Assembly (NCBI GenBank): GCA_035771175.1 | Contig: CM069607.1 | Location: 4,199,501 to 4,263,500 of the forward strand | Direction of reading: 5' to 3' | Source of the DNA: Paratinospora sagittata | Taxonomy: Eukaryota; Streptophyta; Magnoliopsida; Ranunculales; Menispermaceae | Length of the DNA: 64,000 nucleotides | Position numbers and translations under genes: made by a program | Notes under the pieces: generated by a model | Database searches by the model: none | Seen by the model: only the letters and a program-made list of their open reading frames with translations | Told to the model about the DNA's origin: nothing | Shown here: piece after piece, positions 21,536 to 33,604 of the stretch | Position numbering within the stretch: the stretch's first letter is position 1 | How the letters are laid out: every line of letters starts with the position of its first letter

Positions 21536-24500
21536 ATGTGTTCAGTAGTTGAAGGTGGGCAGAAAATGGAGGATTTTTGTTCTGATAATATGATGAAGAA
21601 GAATAGCTGCATGGAGGAGGGTTCGATTCATACTAACCATGGTGATGATCATGATCTTACACTTTTATTCATCTCTTCTTCTTCTTCTTCTTCTTCTTCT
21701 TCTTCTTCTTCTTCTTCTTCTTCTCCTTCTTCTTCTTCTGGTTTGTTCTTCTTCTTTTATTATTATTGTTGTTGTTGTTTTTTAAGTTTACATTAAGCTC
21801 AAAGATGATTTTGGGTAAGTGGGTATTGCTTTTTTAATAGATATTTTCATTACCCATCTTTTTTAAGTGGCATTTGTTTATGTTTTACTGGATTTTTATG
21901 ATTTTTCAATGTTCATGAAATTAATCTAAGTTTGAGAATTAAAATTTGGGAGCATTTTTTTTTTTTTTAAGTTTTAGTTTTGTGGGTCATTGAATCATGG
22001 TTCTTCTTACTTCACTTGTAACAAATCATCAAGATGAAGTAGAGATGCTATAGTCTTTAATTTTCTTGAACAAACGCTGGTAATTATAAAACTTTTTTGA
22101 TGTTCTGATCTTTTAGATGAAAAGGATGGTGTTTATGCTGAGCTTTGGCATGCATGTGCTGGCCCTCTTGTCACTGTTCCTCACGTAGGAGAGATGGTAT
22201 TCTACTTCCCTCAAGGTCACTTGGAACAGGTTCAGTTCATCCTTTTTACATTTACTTCTCTGTTACATTTTTTTTTAATCCAGAAATAAAAATGCGCAAA
22301 ATCACTGCTTGAATTTGTATTTTGCTGTAGAATTTTAATTCATGTTCTTTGGTTTGAATCATGATTGATTGACTCGATTTGTAGGTCGAGGCGTACACGA
22401 ATCAAGAAACTAATTTACACATGCCCAAGTACAACTTGCCTTCTGAGATCCTTTGCAGGGTTGTAAATGTTCAACTTAAGGTATCAACTGTCTCAATCTC
22501 TTTGTCTAGTACTGTTTGGATTGCTTTAACTAATATGTGACGTGCTTTGCGAGTCTTATGTACTATGATTTGTCTTTTAGATTGCTTGATGTATTGTTAT
22601 TTGTGGTTGTAATTTAAACATTTTGGTGAGGTGGTATTTCAATTTTGCTATTAATCATTTGTGAATTTAAAGTTCTTATGGTTTGTAGGCTGAATTAGAT
22701 TCTGATGAGGTGTTTGCGCAAGTGACGTTACTTCCAGAGACTAAGGTGGGTTGCTGACTTGTGGAACTTTGCTGGTTACATTATTTGGGGGTATTATATT
22801 GAGTTTTTCGTGTTCTCCTTGCTGCAGCAGGAGCATAATGCAGAGGAAGGAAGTTTTCAGTCTCCGTATCAGAGGATTCGGGTGCATTCCTTTTGCAAGA
22901 CGCTCACTGCGTCCGACACTAGCACACATGGCGGATTCTCCGTTCTTAAGCGACATGCCGATGAATGCCTTCCCCCTCTGGTAATTTTTTTTTTTTTTCT
23001 GCATGGTTTTATGTTCAGAACTTAAGATAACAAGTGAAGATTTCAATTTTTTTGTGGTTTTTACCATGTGGTAATTTTCATTATGATAGGATAAAGCATC
23101 ACTGCGTGCATTGTTTGTAAATAATATATGTTATATGCGATTAGGTTTAGAGTATTCACATCATTCTACAAATGAATTTTTTTAGTTTTTTAGTTTGTGT
23201 CTTTTGGTTTCAAGTACTTCCTTTTTTTTTTCAAAATTTACTCTGTTAATGCATGACTCTTTTTATTGAAAAAGGTCTGAAGTTTTGAGTACTTCATTGT
23301 TTCTTGTGAAAGAACATTTCTCTACGGCCACCATAGCAATGCTGCCCGTGAAAGAAAGATAGCAAGTCCTTCTTGTAGTTGCTGTTATTATAATAAAAAC
23401 AATCAAAATGGTATCTCTGTTAATATCTTCATTAACTCTTAAAATCTGACTTGCAATGAAGCTATGGTATTTTAAAAATTCTTGTAGAATCTTGTATATT
23501 CAGTTGGGCAAGAAAGTTGCGAGGAGGTAATTGGTTCACACTTCACAGGGAGAGAGCCAGTGACAGCATTGCAGTATTTGACCTTTTGGAGTGCTTAGAC
23601 TGAGGCAAAAGAAACAATATAATTGATTGAAATAAAGACCCTGGAGACAAGAACTGGTAGGGAACAAAACATTGTCCAGAAAACTTTAATGCCCTTCAAA
23701 AAAGATGAATGCAGAAGGCATTTCTGGAATAAAAGTGGCGAAAGAATAAATTTTATGCTGCCATTGTAACTCTTAATTCCCTATGCAGGAAGCTACAATG
23801 ATGTCAACTAATGGTAGTTGTAATCTATGTTATTGGACTCTTTACTTTAGCTTAACTTACCTATGGCTGACACTTCATGATACGACATGGGTATGGGATA
23901 CGTCTCCGACACCTTAAGATTTCAAAATATTACTATGTAGATTCTCCAATAAAAAGAAGAGTAAGCATGAAAGAAGATAATGATTAATAGTAAAATTCAC
24001 TTGGGAGAACAAAATGAACAATAAATGAGTGAAAAGAAGAAAAGAAAAAGAAAAAATAACATATAATATAGCCGAGTCCCTGTATCCCAAAATTTGAAAA
24101 TGAACAAGTCGGACATTTAGATATGTACCCATATCTAACACTCGTACCTGAGTTCAGATAACATAGGTTGTAATTATATCTTTTGTTGTGCTTGCTAGTT
24201 AGTGTTATTCTAACTGAGGTGCATTATTCCCATGACCAACATTAAATATGCTTTGTATATTGTAGTGGTTTCCAGTTCTTCATACCTCTATGAATAATTA
24301 TTTGATCTTTTACTCTGTTAGTGACTTCAAGTTACTAAGTTTAAAATTGTGTATTGTGTTAGGACATGTGTCAACAGCCACCATCTCAGGAGCTGGTGGT
24401 GAAGGACTTGCATGGGGTAGAATGGCGCTTCCGTCATATATATCGCGGTAATTTCCATCTAGCATTTTGTGCAATTTTGGTACCATAAAACAAATCATCC

Positions 24501-27174
24501 TATTAACAGTTGCCGTGTTTAAGTTCATAATTAGTGCCAAAATAATCAAAGTGGACTTGCACTACACCTCCTTTATACTGTTACAATATCTTAATAAACC
24601 CATTCTATTTCTTGATAAACAAAGGTCAGCCGAAACGACACTTGCTTACTAGTGGTTGGAGTGCATTTGTCAGCTCAAAAAAGCTCGTTGCAGGGGATAC
24701 TTTTATTTTCCTCAGGTTCTCCCTCCACCTCTCTCTATCTCTCTCTTTATATGTGTGTGTGTGTCATGTTTTTAATACTTTGTTTAAATCACTTTTGTTT
24801 GATGGATTCAAGTGTTTGGCTTGTTTGATAGAGGAGAAAATGGAGAACTTCGTGTCGGGGTTCGCCGTGCAAAGAAGCTGCAGAAAAATGCATCAGCATC
24901 TGTTATATCTGGTCATAGTATGCAACTTGGTGTTCTAGCTACTGCATCTCATGCCATATCTACTGGGACCATGTTTAGTGTGTTTTATCAACCTAGGTGA
25001 GCAAATATTATATTGTTATGTGGATTATATCCTTACATCTTATTATATTAGATCATTTGTGGTTGTGGGGGGAGTTATTCTATGACTATAGTGGCGTGTT
25101 AACCGGAGATAAGGATTCCATAGGGATAGAGATTCAAATTTTTTTCAATTGAGACTTGGTTCATCTTTTACAGGACTAGTCCTTCTGAATTTATAATGCC
25201 ATATGATCAATATATGAAGGCTGTTAAAAGCAACTATTCAGTTGGAATGAGATTCAGAATGAGGTTTGAGGGTGAAGAATGCCAAGAACAGAGGTAAAGA
25301 AACCAAATCTGTCAGTCTATCCTTGTCTTCTTTTATTTTCGGCGTCTCTCAACAAAATTCAATTTTTCTATTGCAACAGATTTGCAGGTACCATTGTTGG
25401 CATTGAAGATGTTGATCCTGTGAGGTGGCCAGACTCAAAATGGAGATGTCTCAAGGTAAGAGCATTCATTTCTTTTTTTGTACGGCCTTTTTGTTGTTAT
25501 TGTTGTTGTTGTATCCAGGCTTTACCCAATTAATCCTTGGGGCTCTTAGTTGCTCAAGCGGGAGACTCCCCTAGCGGCTATCCAAGTCCAAAGACTCCCC
25601 TAGCGGCTATCCAAGTCCATGCTTAGCATTAGGGCTAAGGGTATCCATGCAACGCTCAATTAATCCCTTGGCTCCTAGTTGCTCACGCAGGAGACTCCCT
25701 TATTGGCTATCCAAGTCCGATGCTTAGCATTAGGCTTTCTCCCTAGTGTATGGTGAGATTCGAACCTAGGACTTCCGGATTAGAGTTGGTCCTAGTTACC
25801 ACCACAACTTCGCTTAGATGGTTTTTTGTTTGAATCAGAAATGCTTCATATTTGTTTGCTCCGTATTTATATTATTTATAACCATTTATAGGCTCAATGG
25901 GATGACACCTCTGCCACCTTTCTGCGCCCGGACAGAGTTTTCCCATGGAAGATTGAACTAGATGCAGGCTTGACAGCCACACAACCTCCAATTATACCAC
26001 GTTCAAAGAGGGTTTGCATTCGGAATCCACTATCATCTTCAGAATCATACATCTTGGTCAATGATGGTCTGAACTTGTTTCTTTTGACTCCTAATTTTGA
26101 AAACAAAATTCCTTAAAAAATGTTCGTGCTTTTGTCATGTGAATAATTTGCTTGGACTTGTTTCTCTATTTTAGGCTTGTTGCAAGGTTTAGTTGAGCCT
26201 GCCCCACCACCTCCAAGACAGCCTGGGGTCTTGCAAGGTCAAGAAATTAATTCAGTAGTAGGTGCTAACGAGTCAGAAAATGTGAAAAAGTTTCCGGTCC
26301 CTCCAACAAGCTCTGATTGTGGTGAGGCAGAAAATCAGCTTTATTACTGGCTTCCACAATGCCCTACAGAAAACTCTTCTTCACCAAATGCTGGTTCCAG
26401 CGCTTGCTCAGCCGAGGAATGGGTGGATCCTGATGCCCGGAAAATAAATGCTACAATTACTAGTAATAAATGCAGCAGTACATGCATGCTTTTTGGTGTT
26501 GATTTAGTTAAAAGCCCACTAGAACCCACGCCATCACATGTGGCAACTTCTAGTGAGCTTAAACATCATTTTGCTGCACCAGCCCCTCCATTAATTTCAC
26601 CGTCGAGCACTGCAGAGTCTGACCAACTTCTAGAGGCATCAAAGATTGCAAGCTCGTCGGGTTCAAGTGGGCTTAGCCAATTTTCCAAGGATTCTCCTGT
26701 CATTGGCCGAAGTTGCACCAAGGTAGTAGGTGCCTAATTTTGAGAATTGCTTTAATCTTGTTAGGATGAGTTTTGAGAAGAGTATGTCTTGCTTTCAGGT
26801 CCACAAGTATGGAACTGCATTTGGAAGATCTGTGGATCTCACAAGATTCAACGGGTACGATGAACTTTTAAGCGAGTTTGATCGGATTTTTGAATTTTCC
26901 GGGGAATTATTGGAACAGGGTGGTGCCTGGAATGTGATTTACACTGACGATGAAGGTGATATGATGCTAATTGGAGACTACCCATGGCTGTTAAGTATCA
27001 AGACATGTTATAAAACAGTTGTACTTATTTTTTTGCTTGATTTCAGGTTTGCTTATGGGTGCATTTGGTGGGTGCAGGGAATTCATAGCTATGGTGCAAA
27101 GGATGTTTATTTGGCCAAAGGGAGAAGTGGATAAGCTGAACTCTACTTGCTCTTCAAATTCATTGCCCCTGTAA
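21536..27174 (+). CDS. Auxin response factor, class B (ARF2-like), 14 coding exons
   Basis: Transcription factor binding auxin-response elements (TGTCTC type) in the nucleus; class-B ARFs are mainly repressors. Exons by GT/AG and frame: 21536-21740, 22117-22229, 22385-22480, 22689-22745, 22828-22980, 24363-24447, 24625-24715, 24832-24996, 25174-25293, 25380-25455, 25892-26066, 26175-26722, 26799-26989, 27078-27174; total 723 aa. Residues about 176-280 form the B3 DNA-binding domain ([35 protein letters not shown]). About 304-386 is the ARF (Aux_resp) domain. The middle region is Ser/Pro-rich without a Gln-rich activation segment and has LFGVDL. A C-terminal PB1 domain starts at [14 protein letters not shown] (about 628) and keeps the invariant Lys and the acidic [16 protein letters not shown] motif. 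The first exon carries a poly-Ser tract from a TCT repeat; the start could instead be a later in-frame ATG (21566, 21590, 21611). The exon 11 donor (26066) is chosen for phase and is the least certain junction. Confidence 0.9.
21672..21739 (+). repeat. (TCT)n microsatellite coding poly-Ser in ARF exon 1
   Basis: About 20 TCT units with one CCT interruption end one base before the exon 1 donor site. In frame they code about 17 Ser, one Pro and four more Ser. Length is expected to vary among individuals. Confidence 0.9.
25690..25815 (-). repeat. Candidate tRNA-derived SINE in ARF intron 10
   Basis: On the minus strand TGGTAACTAGGACC resembles an A box and about 40 bases later GTCCTAGGTTCGAATCTCAC contains a perfect B-box core GGTTCGAATC. 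The adjacent intron sequence (25550-25740) has a partly duplicated block GGAGACTCCC...GGCTATCCAAGTCC (three copies), possibly the SINE body. Confidence 0.5.
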
Positions 27175-28215
27175 ACAAACTCTTTTTCTCTCTGGTTTTG
27201 TTTCTTGTTTATGTTTCAAACCTCACAATTCAGTCAGAAGTGTTGTAGAGTTATAAAATGGAAATTTAGATAAGTTTAGTATATAAGAATCTTAGGAAGG
27301 CAGTAGTTGTCAAGTACAAAAGAATTTATATATATACTCATCTCTACAAGTTGTATTGCTAATTGCTATGTAGTATCTTTTAATGCAGTTTTATATCTCT
27401 CGTCTGTTATTTTCTTAAAATTTGTACTTATGATTGATGTAACCAATGAACTTAAAAAGATTTCTTCAACATTGTCTTTGCCTCTTGGCTCTTGGAAGCT
27501 CTTTTGCGTCAGCGCCAGAAAAAAAAGAAAAAAAACATTTAATTTGGGTCAACAGAGATTCTATGGTATAGTAGCGATTTGATATAAATGAAAGAAAAAA
27601 TTTATATCAACGTGTGTAGTTTAGTTGATTAAGGAATTAATTATAAATGAGATTGAAGCTCAAATTTTGAGTTTGAATTTGAACATATTTTTATTTATCT
27701 ATTTTTATTAGGAGGGTTAGTCTAAATGTTTATAATATGCGAGTTTGGGAGGTACCAAAAAATTAGTAATAAAAAATAAAAAATAAAAATTTTATAAAAA
27801 AACAAGAATAAACATAATTAAAAAACATATAAGGTTGACTGAACTCTGCTAAAAGGTTTTAACTCTGCTAAAACGAGGGTGGAAGTTGATTCATAGAAAA
27901 AAATTAATCAAAAACAATTTAATATAAGAAACATTTTTTTATTTTCTATTTCTTGTACGCTGTTGATATAAGATGAGACTGAAATGGGACCTTAACTGAG
28001 ACGGGCAATACAGCGGGAACTACTTGAGACCGGAACAGCTGTCCGAGAGATAATTCTTACTTATATTTTTAAAAATAAAATAAATAATTTAAGTGTATGA
28101 TGATTGTGTTTGTGAAATAAAATGATTCCTATCCACATGGGACGAATGGCCACCAGATCAACTGGACTTGGGAGTCCCCTTTTCCTTAGCAAAACCAAAG
28201 CCCGTTGTTTTATTA
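27175..28215. other. ARF 3' flank and 5' region of the next gene
   Basis: 27175-27450 is T-rich and probably the ARF 3' UTR. About 27560-28090 is AT-rich with no element recognised. An upstream ATG at about 28122 starts a 60-aa frame that overlaps the start of the next gene out of frame; I treat it as a possible uORF, not a gene. Confidence 0.5.
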
Positions 28216-29788
28216 ATGGATTCAGCAACCTTGGCTCTCCGAAATGCAGCTACAATCCCAAATTGTTGTTGCCACTGCTCTTCTTTAAATGCCCATGTCG
28301 TTAATAACCTTCTTCTTCCCATAAATTCTTACAAAACTACACTCTGTTCTTCGAAACGCTCGCTTCGTTCCCTTTCTATTTCAAGACCCTTCTCTTTCTC
28401 CAATCCACAAGGCTTGAATCAAGATGATGAGCAAGATGTTGAAGATCTCAGAGTTCCTGACCATTGGTTGGCTCCTTCCAAGGCCCTCCAGGTTCTCTTT
28501 TTTTACTTGACATTATAGGCTTCATTTGTCAGTGATAATCATCTGTAACTTAAGGTTTCTGAACCCCTAATCATGTTGGAAACTAGAGCTTCTGAATCAT
28601 CATACCCACCAATTTTGTAGGTTTTATTAGTATTATTTTGATTTCTCGTTTGTTGGTGAGGTTTCTAATTTGAAGTGATATTGGGTTTCTACTTTATGGG
28701 TGTTTGGTTTTAGCTGGAAGTGGTACTGAATCAGGTGTGAAAGAATTTTATTTCATTTTTTAAGTTTTTTTGCACAAGTTGAGCTGCAAAAATGTTAGTG
28801 ATAGGTTGACATGATAACGTATGCATATTCAATGATCATTACTGTGTAATTGCATATTTAGTTATAATTTTCTATATACTTTTTCGTCAATTTATATTAA
28901 ATTACATTCCAGATAATTTCATCATTACAAGAGTAGTTTCAAATATTAATCCAAATAAGAATGCAACAAGACTCGTACAGGGCCAGGTTAATTTCCCACC
29001 TCAAATTAGGTTGTGGAGAATAGAACCCGGGGCCTCATAAGAGGGAAAGGCATCTTAATCAGGTGAGCTACATCAGTTTTTTCGTTGTAATTTCTATATT
29101 TAGAATAATATTTTTCATTAGTTATAGCTTTTAAGCTATGTCCAATGATTTCTAAGAAGAGGAACTTTGGGTTAGCACCACATTGTTTATTTAGTTTATT
29201 TATTTATATTTTTCATTTTTGGTAATTATATCTTCAAACATGCTTGTATTGAATCAAAAGCCTTTTGATTATAAATTAGGCACTCTCTCTCCTTGCAGAG
29301 GACCAGAGATATAACCTGATATCATGATAAAGCCCATGAGCGTAACTCATCTTTGAAAATTGACTTGTAAGGAGACGGTAATTGTAATTGTAACCAAATG
29401 ACGTGAGAATATGCTAACAATTTGGAGAGTAGAAGAAAAAGATCAAACCTTGAGAGTAGAGTAGACCATGCTTTTAAATGGAATTGTTTTCCATTGAAAT
29501 TAATGACCCAACTGTATAATTCCACAGGAATCAGAGTGGCTTAGAGTAACTCTGCACAAATGGTTGGATGATGAATACTGCCCTGAGGCAACAAATATTG
29601 AAATCAGCAAGGTTGCTGCTCGTTCTTTCTATGAATCTTTGACGGCAAAACAGTCTGATCTGGGTGAAATTTTGTTGAAGATGGCTAGAGACTTGGAATC
29701 CATCTCATACCAGGACAGCTTCCACGGTGCTTTCTCCTCGGCAAATGCAGCAGTAAATCTAATTGTTCTGCGTATAGAGTCTCAGTAA
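28216..29788 (+). CDS. Conserved plant protein of unknown function, probably plastid-targeted
   Basis: Two exons, 28216-28491 and 29528-29788, spliced in phase 0, give 178 aa. Residues 1-70 are rich in Ser, Leu, Arg, Asn and Cys with almost no acidic residue, like a chloroplast transit peptide; the acidic DQDDEQDVEDL-like stretch then marks the mature start. Residues about 80-178 are compact and helical, with EWLRVTLHKWLDDEYCPE, ISKVAARSFYESL and LGEILLKMARDLESISY, which reads like a well-conserved domain. The family is not one I can name with confidence. The start ATG was chosen as the first in frame after an in-frame run of non-ATG codons. The 1-kb intron holds a SINE-like segment. Confidence 0.75.
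28975..29080 (-). repeat. Candidate tRNA-derived SINE in an intron
   Basis: Reading the minus strand gives GTAGCTCACCTGATTAAGA (A-box-like) and then CCCCGGGTTCTATTCTCC (B-box-like GGTTCTATTC) about 30 bases later. This tRNA-like layout suggests a SINE head or old tRNA-derived repeat inside the single intron of the 28216-29788 gene. Confidence 0.45.
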
Positions 29789-31846
29789 AGATGACTCTTA
29801 TCTTCTTCCTACACTACAACTAACTAAATACTGTGAATCTCATTTTGGCAAGAACTATTTAAATCATCTGGTGTATTAAAATCTTAACTTTTAGATGGTC
29901 ATGTAGTTGGAAATATAGGAGAATATTAAAGATGTGTTAATTGTCCCTTTTTTTTCTTTTTTCTTTTATTTATTTATTTATTTATACAAGAAACAATCCC
30001 AGGCTAACATTCAATTGGTCACCGAAGGCCACACTCAGGCTAGAGGAGGGTCGCCGATCTTTAAGAAATCAAGTCTAATTTTCACACATACTCGAAGTTG
30101 AGACCTTCTATGTAAGTAGGTTCTTGTTGCCTTTAATCATCGTCCCAACATTCCATTGGCAATGGTAAAATTATTTTCTTTAATAAAAATTAAAATATAG
30201 CGGATAACTATAAGATAAAATGGTAATGTTTTAAGGACTCAAAATTTATATTGGATAAGTGTACTTGTATTGACCTAGAATTCAACATGGAGGTGCATGT
30301 ATTGGGTGCACAAGTATGCCTTCTAAGTATCCTTTGAGTCCCTCTAATAACTATTGAGATTAATAGTGTATAATCATTAATTCTTAATATATAATACTTG
30401 TCCTAAAGACATCTGAGAAGACACCTTCAGTGTAGGGGTGTAAGTTAACTCAATCAACCTGATCGAATCGAACACAACCCAATGGATTGAGCTGGGTTGA
30501 TTTAAGTGTTTGAGTTGAATTGAGTTTAAAAATTTTAACCCGAATGATTCAGGTTGGGTTATGAGTTAAAACTCTTAAAATTCAACCTGAACCAAACTTA
30601 ACATTAACCCTTAATTTCATTATCCTCTAAAGCTATTAAATTGCAAAACTAACGAAATTTCCAAAGTCCCAAACTCAAATTGCAATTTTTTAGCTTTTTA
30701 CCTAAAACTTGTCAACTAGTCATCTACTTTGTTTCTTCTTCTTCTTTGATCCACTTTTATTTTTTGGTTTATTCTTCTTCATTGTTTGTATTTATTCTTC
30801 TTTTTAGAATTTTTTTTTCTTTTATTATTTTTTTTTAAAGTTTAAGCCATTCTCTTGAAAAATAAAATTAAAAAAATTAAAAATTTAAGTCTTCTCAACC
30901 CGAATTAGGTTGCATTAAAGTGTTAGTTTGGTTTGAATTGAGTTTCATTTTTTTAATTTGAACTAGTTTGAGTGAGGTTAAAGTTTGCTTAAATTCAACT
31001 CAATCTGTTACACTGTTAATGTGACAAAGAAAAAAAACAAAAAAAAAAAAAAAATCACCTATTCACGTGGACTTGGACCAAAGTTAGGAAGGTTTGTTAT
31101 TATTTTCGAAGGTGGAGTATTTTGACAATATTTTGAGAAACTGGTCAATGATGTCAAAACTCTGACAAACTGTACGGTTGAAATTTATTTCCAATTTTAC
31201 CAATTTTATGAATCTTTCATTTCTCTCTTTATTATTACATTTTGTTTAGTACAGTGTACAGCGACAATTTTAAAGTCGCCAAAAGGTAACTTGTGGTCCG
31301 TTACACAGTATGGCACGTTTTACAGTAACAATACCTATTTGATCATTCAATATTACTAAATTATCCTTTCCCTTCCTAGTTAAGGCATGATCATGTAAAC
31401 AACTATGTATTTTTTTAAAGAAAATAAATAGTTAACATTCTGTTGATATAAAGGCATTACTTTAATATAAAATAGGTTTGAAATATTATTTTAGATATAA
31501 TTTTTAAATTATAAAAATATTGTTATAATTATTTAAAGGAATAATGTTAGATAGACTCTTTAATAAAACTCCTTTTCACACTTTCTTTTATGCGGTGGAG
31601 TTTATGGGAAAGAATTTTTAGTTGCAAATTGGTGAGAGAATTTTGGTTTAATAAGGGTAAAAAGTAACTTCGTAGAATGACATCCACGCATGAGTTATAG
31701 CGCAACTGAGGAATAGCAGAGACGTCCTTTCAGCTCAGCTGCGCTGTCTCTCTCTCTCCCATATATTGCATAATTAACGAACCAATGCGGCAATACCACA
31801 GCTACTTTAGCTACTGCGACTCCGAAGCTCTACTTTCCGAGCTCCA
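29789..31846. other. Intergenic region with repeat remnants
   Basis: About 29985-30170 is a more complex block (CCCAGGCTAACATTC...) that looks like an old dispersed repeat. 30433-31013 is listed separately as a MITE-like element. 31040-31300 is AT-rich. 31690-31846 is likely promoter and leader of the DQD/SDH copy, with a CT-rich run at 31746-31760. No gene seen. Confidence 0.5.
30433..31013. mobile_element. MITE-like element rich in GGTT/AACC motifs
   Basis: Ends AGGGGTGTAA and TTACACT are inverted. The interior alternates GGGTTGA/CAACCTGA and TTGAGTT/AACTCAA motifs in both orientations, as in the elements at 17365-18119 and 46972-47449. No clear target duplication could be read. Confidence 0.4.
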
Positions 31847-32757
31847 ATGGCCTCAACCGACACTGCGGTAACACTAATTTTTTTATCTCATTGATAATCG
31901 AGTTGCTTCGCTTCAATTTTCGTTCTTAGTAAAACGATTTAATTAATTTTGTTGTGGAATAAATATTTCAGCTAGCTTCGTTGGATCTCTCTGCAATTAA
32001 CACTGCATAATGTGGGAAAATTTGCGTTCCAGTTGTAGGGAAATCGGTGGATGAAATGTTGGCTCAGACGGCGAAGGCGAAGGCGAGCGGTGCTGATCTT
32101 GTTGAGATGAGGTTGGATTATTTGCAGAGCTTCTCCAATAATCCTCGCCAAGATCTTGAATCTCTCATCAAACAGTTTCCTGATCTGCCGAAGATCGTCT
32201 CTTACAGGTATATATGTATCTGTTTGTGTGTGCCTGTATAAGTATAACTGATCGTGGTTTGGAGAAGAAAGCATTATCTTCTTGGGTCATACGTTGACAT
32301 TTAGGGTTTGGAGCGCGAGATTGGATAGGATAAAAACGTTTTTTAATCTCATACCAAATATTGGCTGACGACGAGATGGCATAAAAAAATAATATCATCC
32401 TCGTTTTTATCCTATTGTATTATATTTTATATTTTTTTATATATATATATTTTTAATTATTTAATCTTATCTTATTAAATTAAATTAATCTCACTAAAAT
32501 AATCTTATCCTATACACTAAACGAAGCCCTTATCCGTATAAACGTTACTTTATAAGGATATTTATCTCTTTAAGCCCATATTCCTTTTCTTTAGCTGCAA
32601 ATTGCACTAATGAGGCTTTTTTTTTTTTTTTTGTGGACACCGTTTGCATACGTGTGTGTGTATATACACATGCGAGAGAGTTGCCTTCAGATGGGGCGCC
32701 TTTATTTTTAGAAAATGATTTTTGTGATTAATTCAGTGGGACTATATGCCCTCCTGT

Positions 32758-33402
32758 CAAAAAAACTGACACACAACTTTTTAAAATTACAGTTCCACCT
32801 TTTGAACCTCTCCAGCTACTATTTTAAAAGGATAATGAATGATAAATTCATTTACTGATAAATATATATAATTTCAGTACCTATTTTTAGCACATAGACC
32901 TTTAATGTATGATGGATGTCTTTGAATTATGCATTGATGCGTGATTCAAAGAAATTTAATGTATTTAATGCAATGAATGTTAAAATTGTACATAAATAGC
33001 CTTCTTCAAAAAAGAAAAAATAAACAATAAACACTCACCACATCAGCATGAATATAATTTAGGTCTTTGGCCTTATTTGAAAAAAAAACTGACACAAAAC
33101 TTTTTAAAATTAGAGTTCCACCCTTTGAACCTCTCCAGCTACTATTTTAAAAGGATAATGAATGATAAATTCATTTACTGATAAATATATATAATTTCAG
33201 TACCCATTTTTAGCACATAGTACTTTAATGTATGTTGGATGTCTTTAAATTATGTATTGATGCGGGATTCAAGGACATTTAATGTATTTAATGCAATGAA
33301 TGTTAAAATTGTATATAAATAGCCTTTTTCAAAAAAGCAAAAGGAAACAATAAACACTCACCACATCAGCATGGATATGATTTGGGTCTTTAGCCTTGTT
33401 TG
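32758..33402. repeat. 322-bp tandem duplication in DQD/SDH intron 2
   Basis: Two adjacent copies of about 322 bp, beginning near AAAACTGACAC (32763 and 33086) and ending near GGTCTTTGGCCTT / GGTCTTTAGCCTT. They differ by scattered substitutions (for example CATAGACC/CATAGTAC), so the duplication is not brand new. Confidence 0.88.
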
Positions 33403-33604
33403 GGATAGCTTTTGCATTTAGAGGTAGAAACAATTTTCCCAAACGCACCTCTCAATTGCAGAAGCAGCTAGGACCCTACTAGGGTAAAATGCTGAAAAAT
33501 GTGTTTTCTTACTGCAAAAGCTGATATCCTAAACACTACAAAATCTATGTTTCACCAAATTGTTACTGCACAATTTCTCTAACAGTGTAACCAAACAGGG
33601 CCTT
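33393..33604. mobile_element. hAT-like MITE at the end of the tandem repeat
   Basis: Terminal inverted repeats GGCCTTGTTTGG-type left (33392-33403) and CCAAACAGGGCC right (33591-33602) enclose about 190 bp without coding potential. The ends are typical of plant hAT-derived MITEs. The flanks GTCTTTA/CCTTTAT are a possible imperfect duplication. Confidence 0.6.

Noticed and set aside
28122..28304. 60-aa ORF overlapping the start of the 28216 gene
   Set aside because: Out of frame with the conserved protein and not gene-like; at most a uORF.
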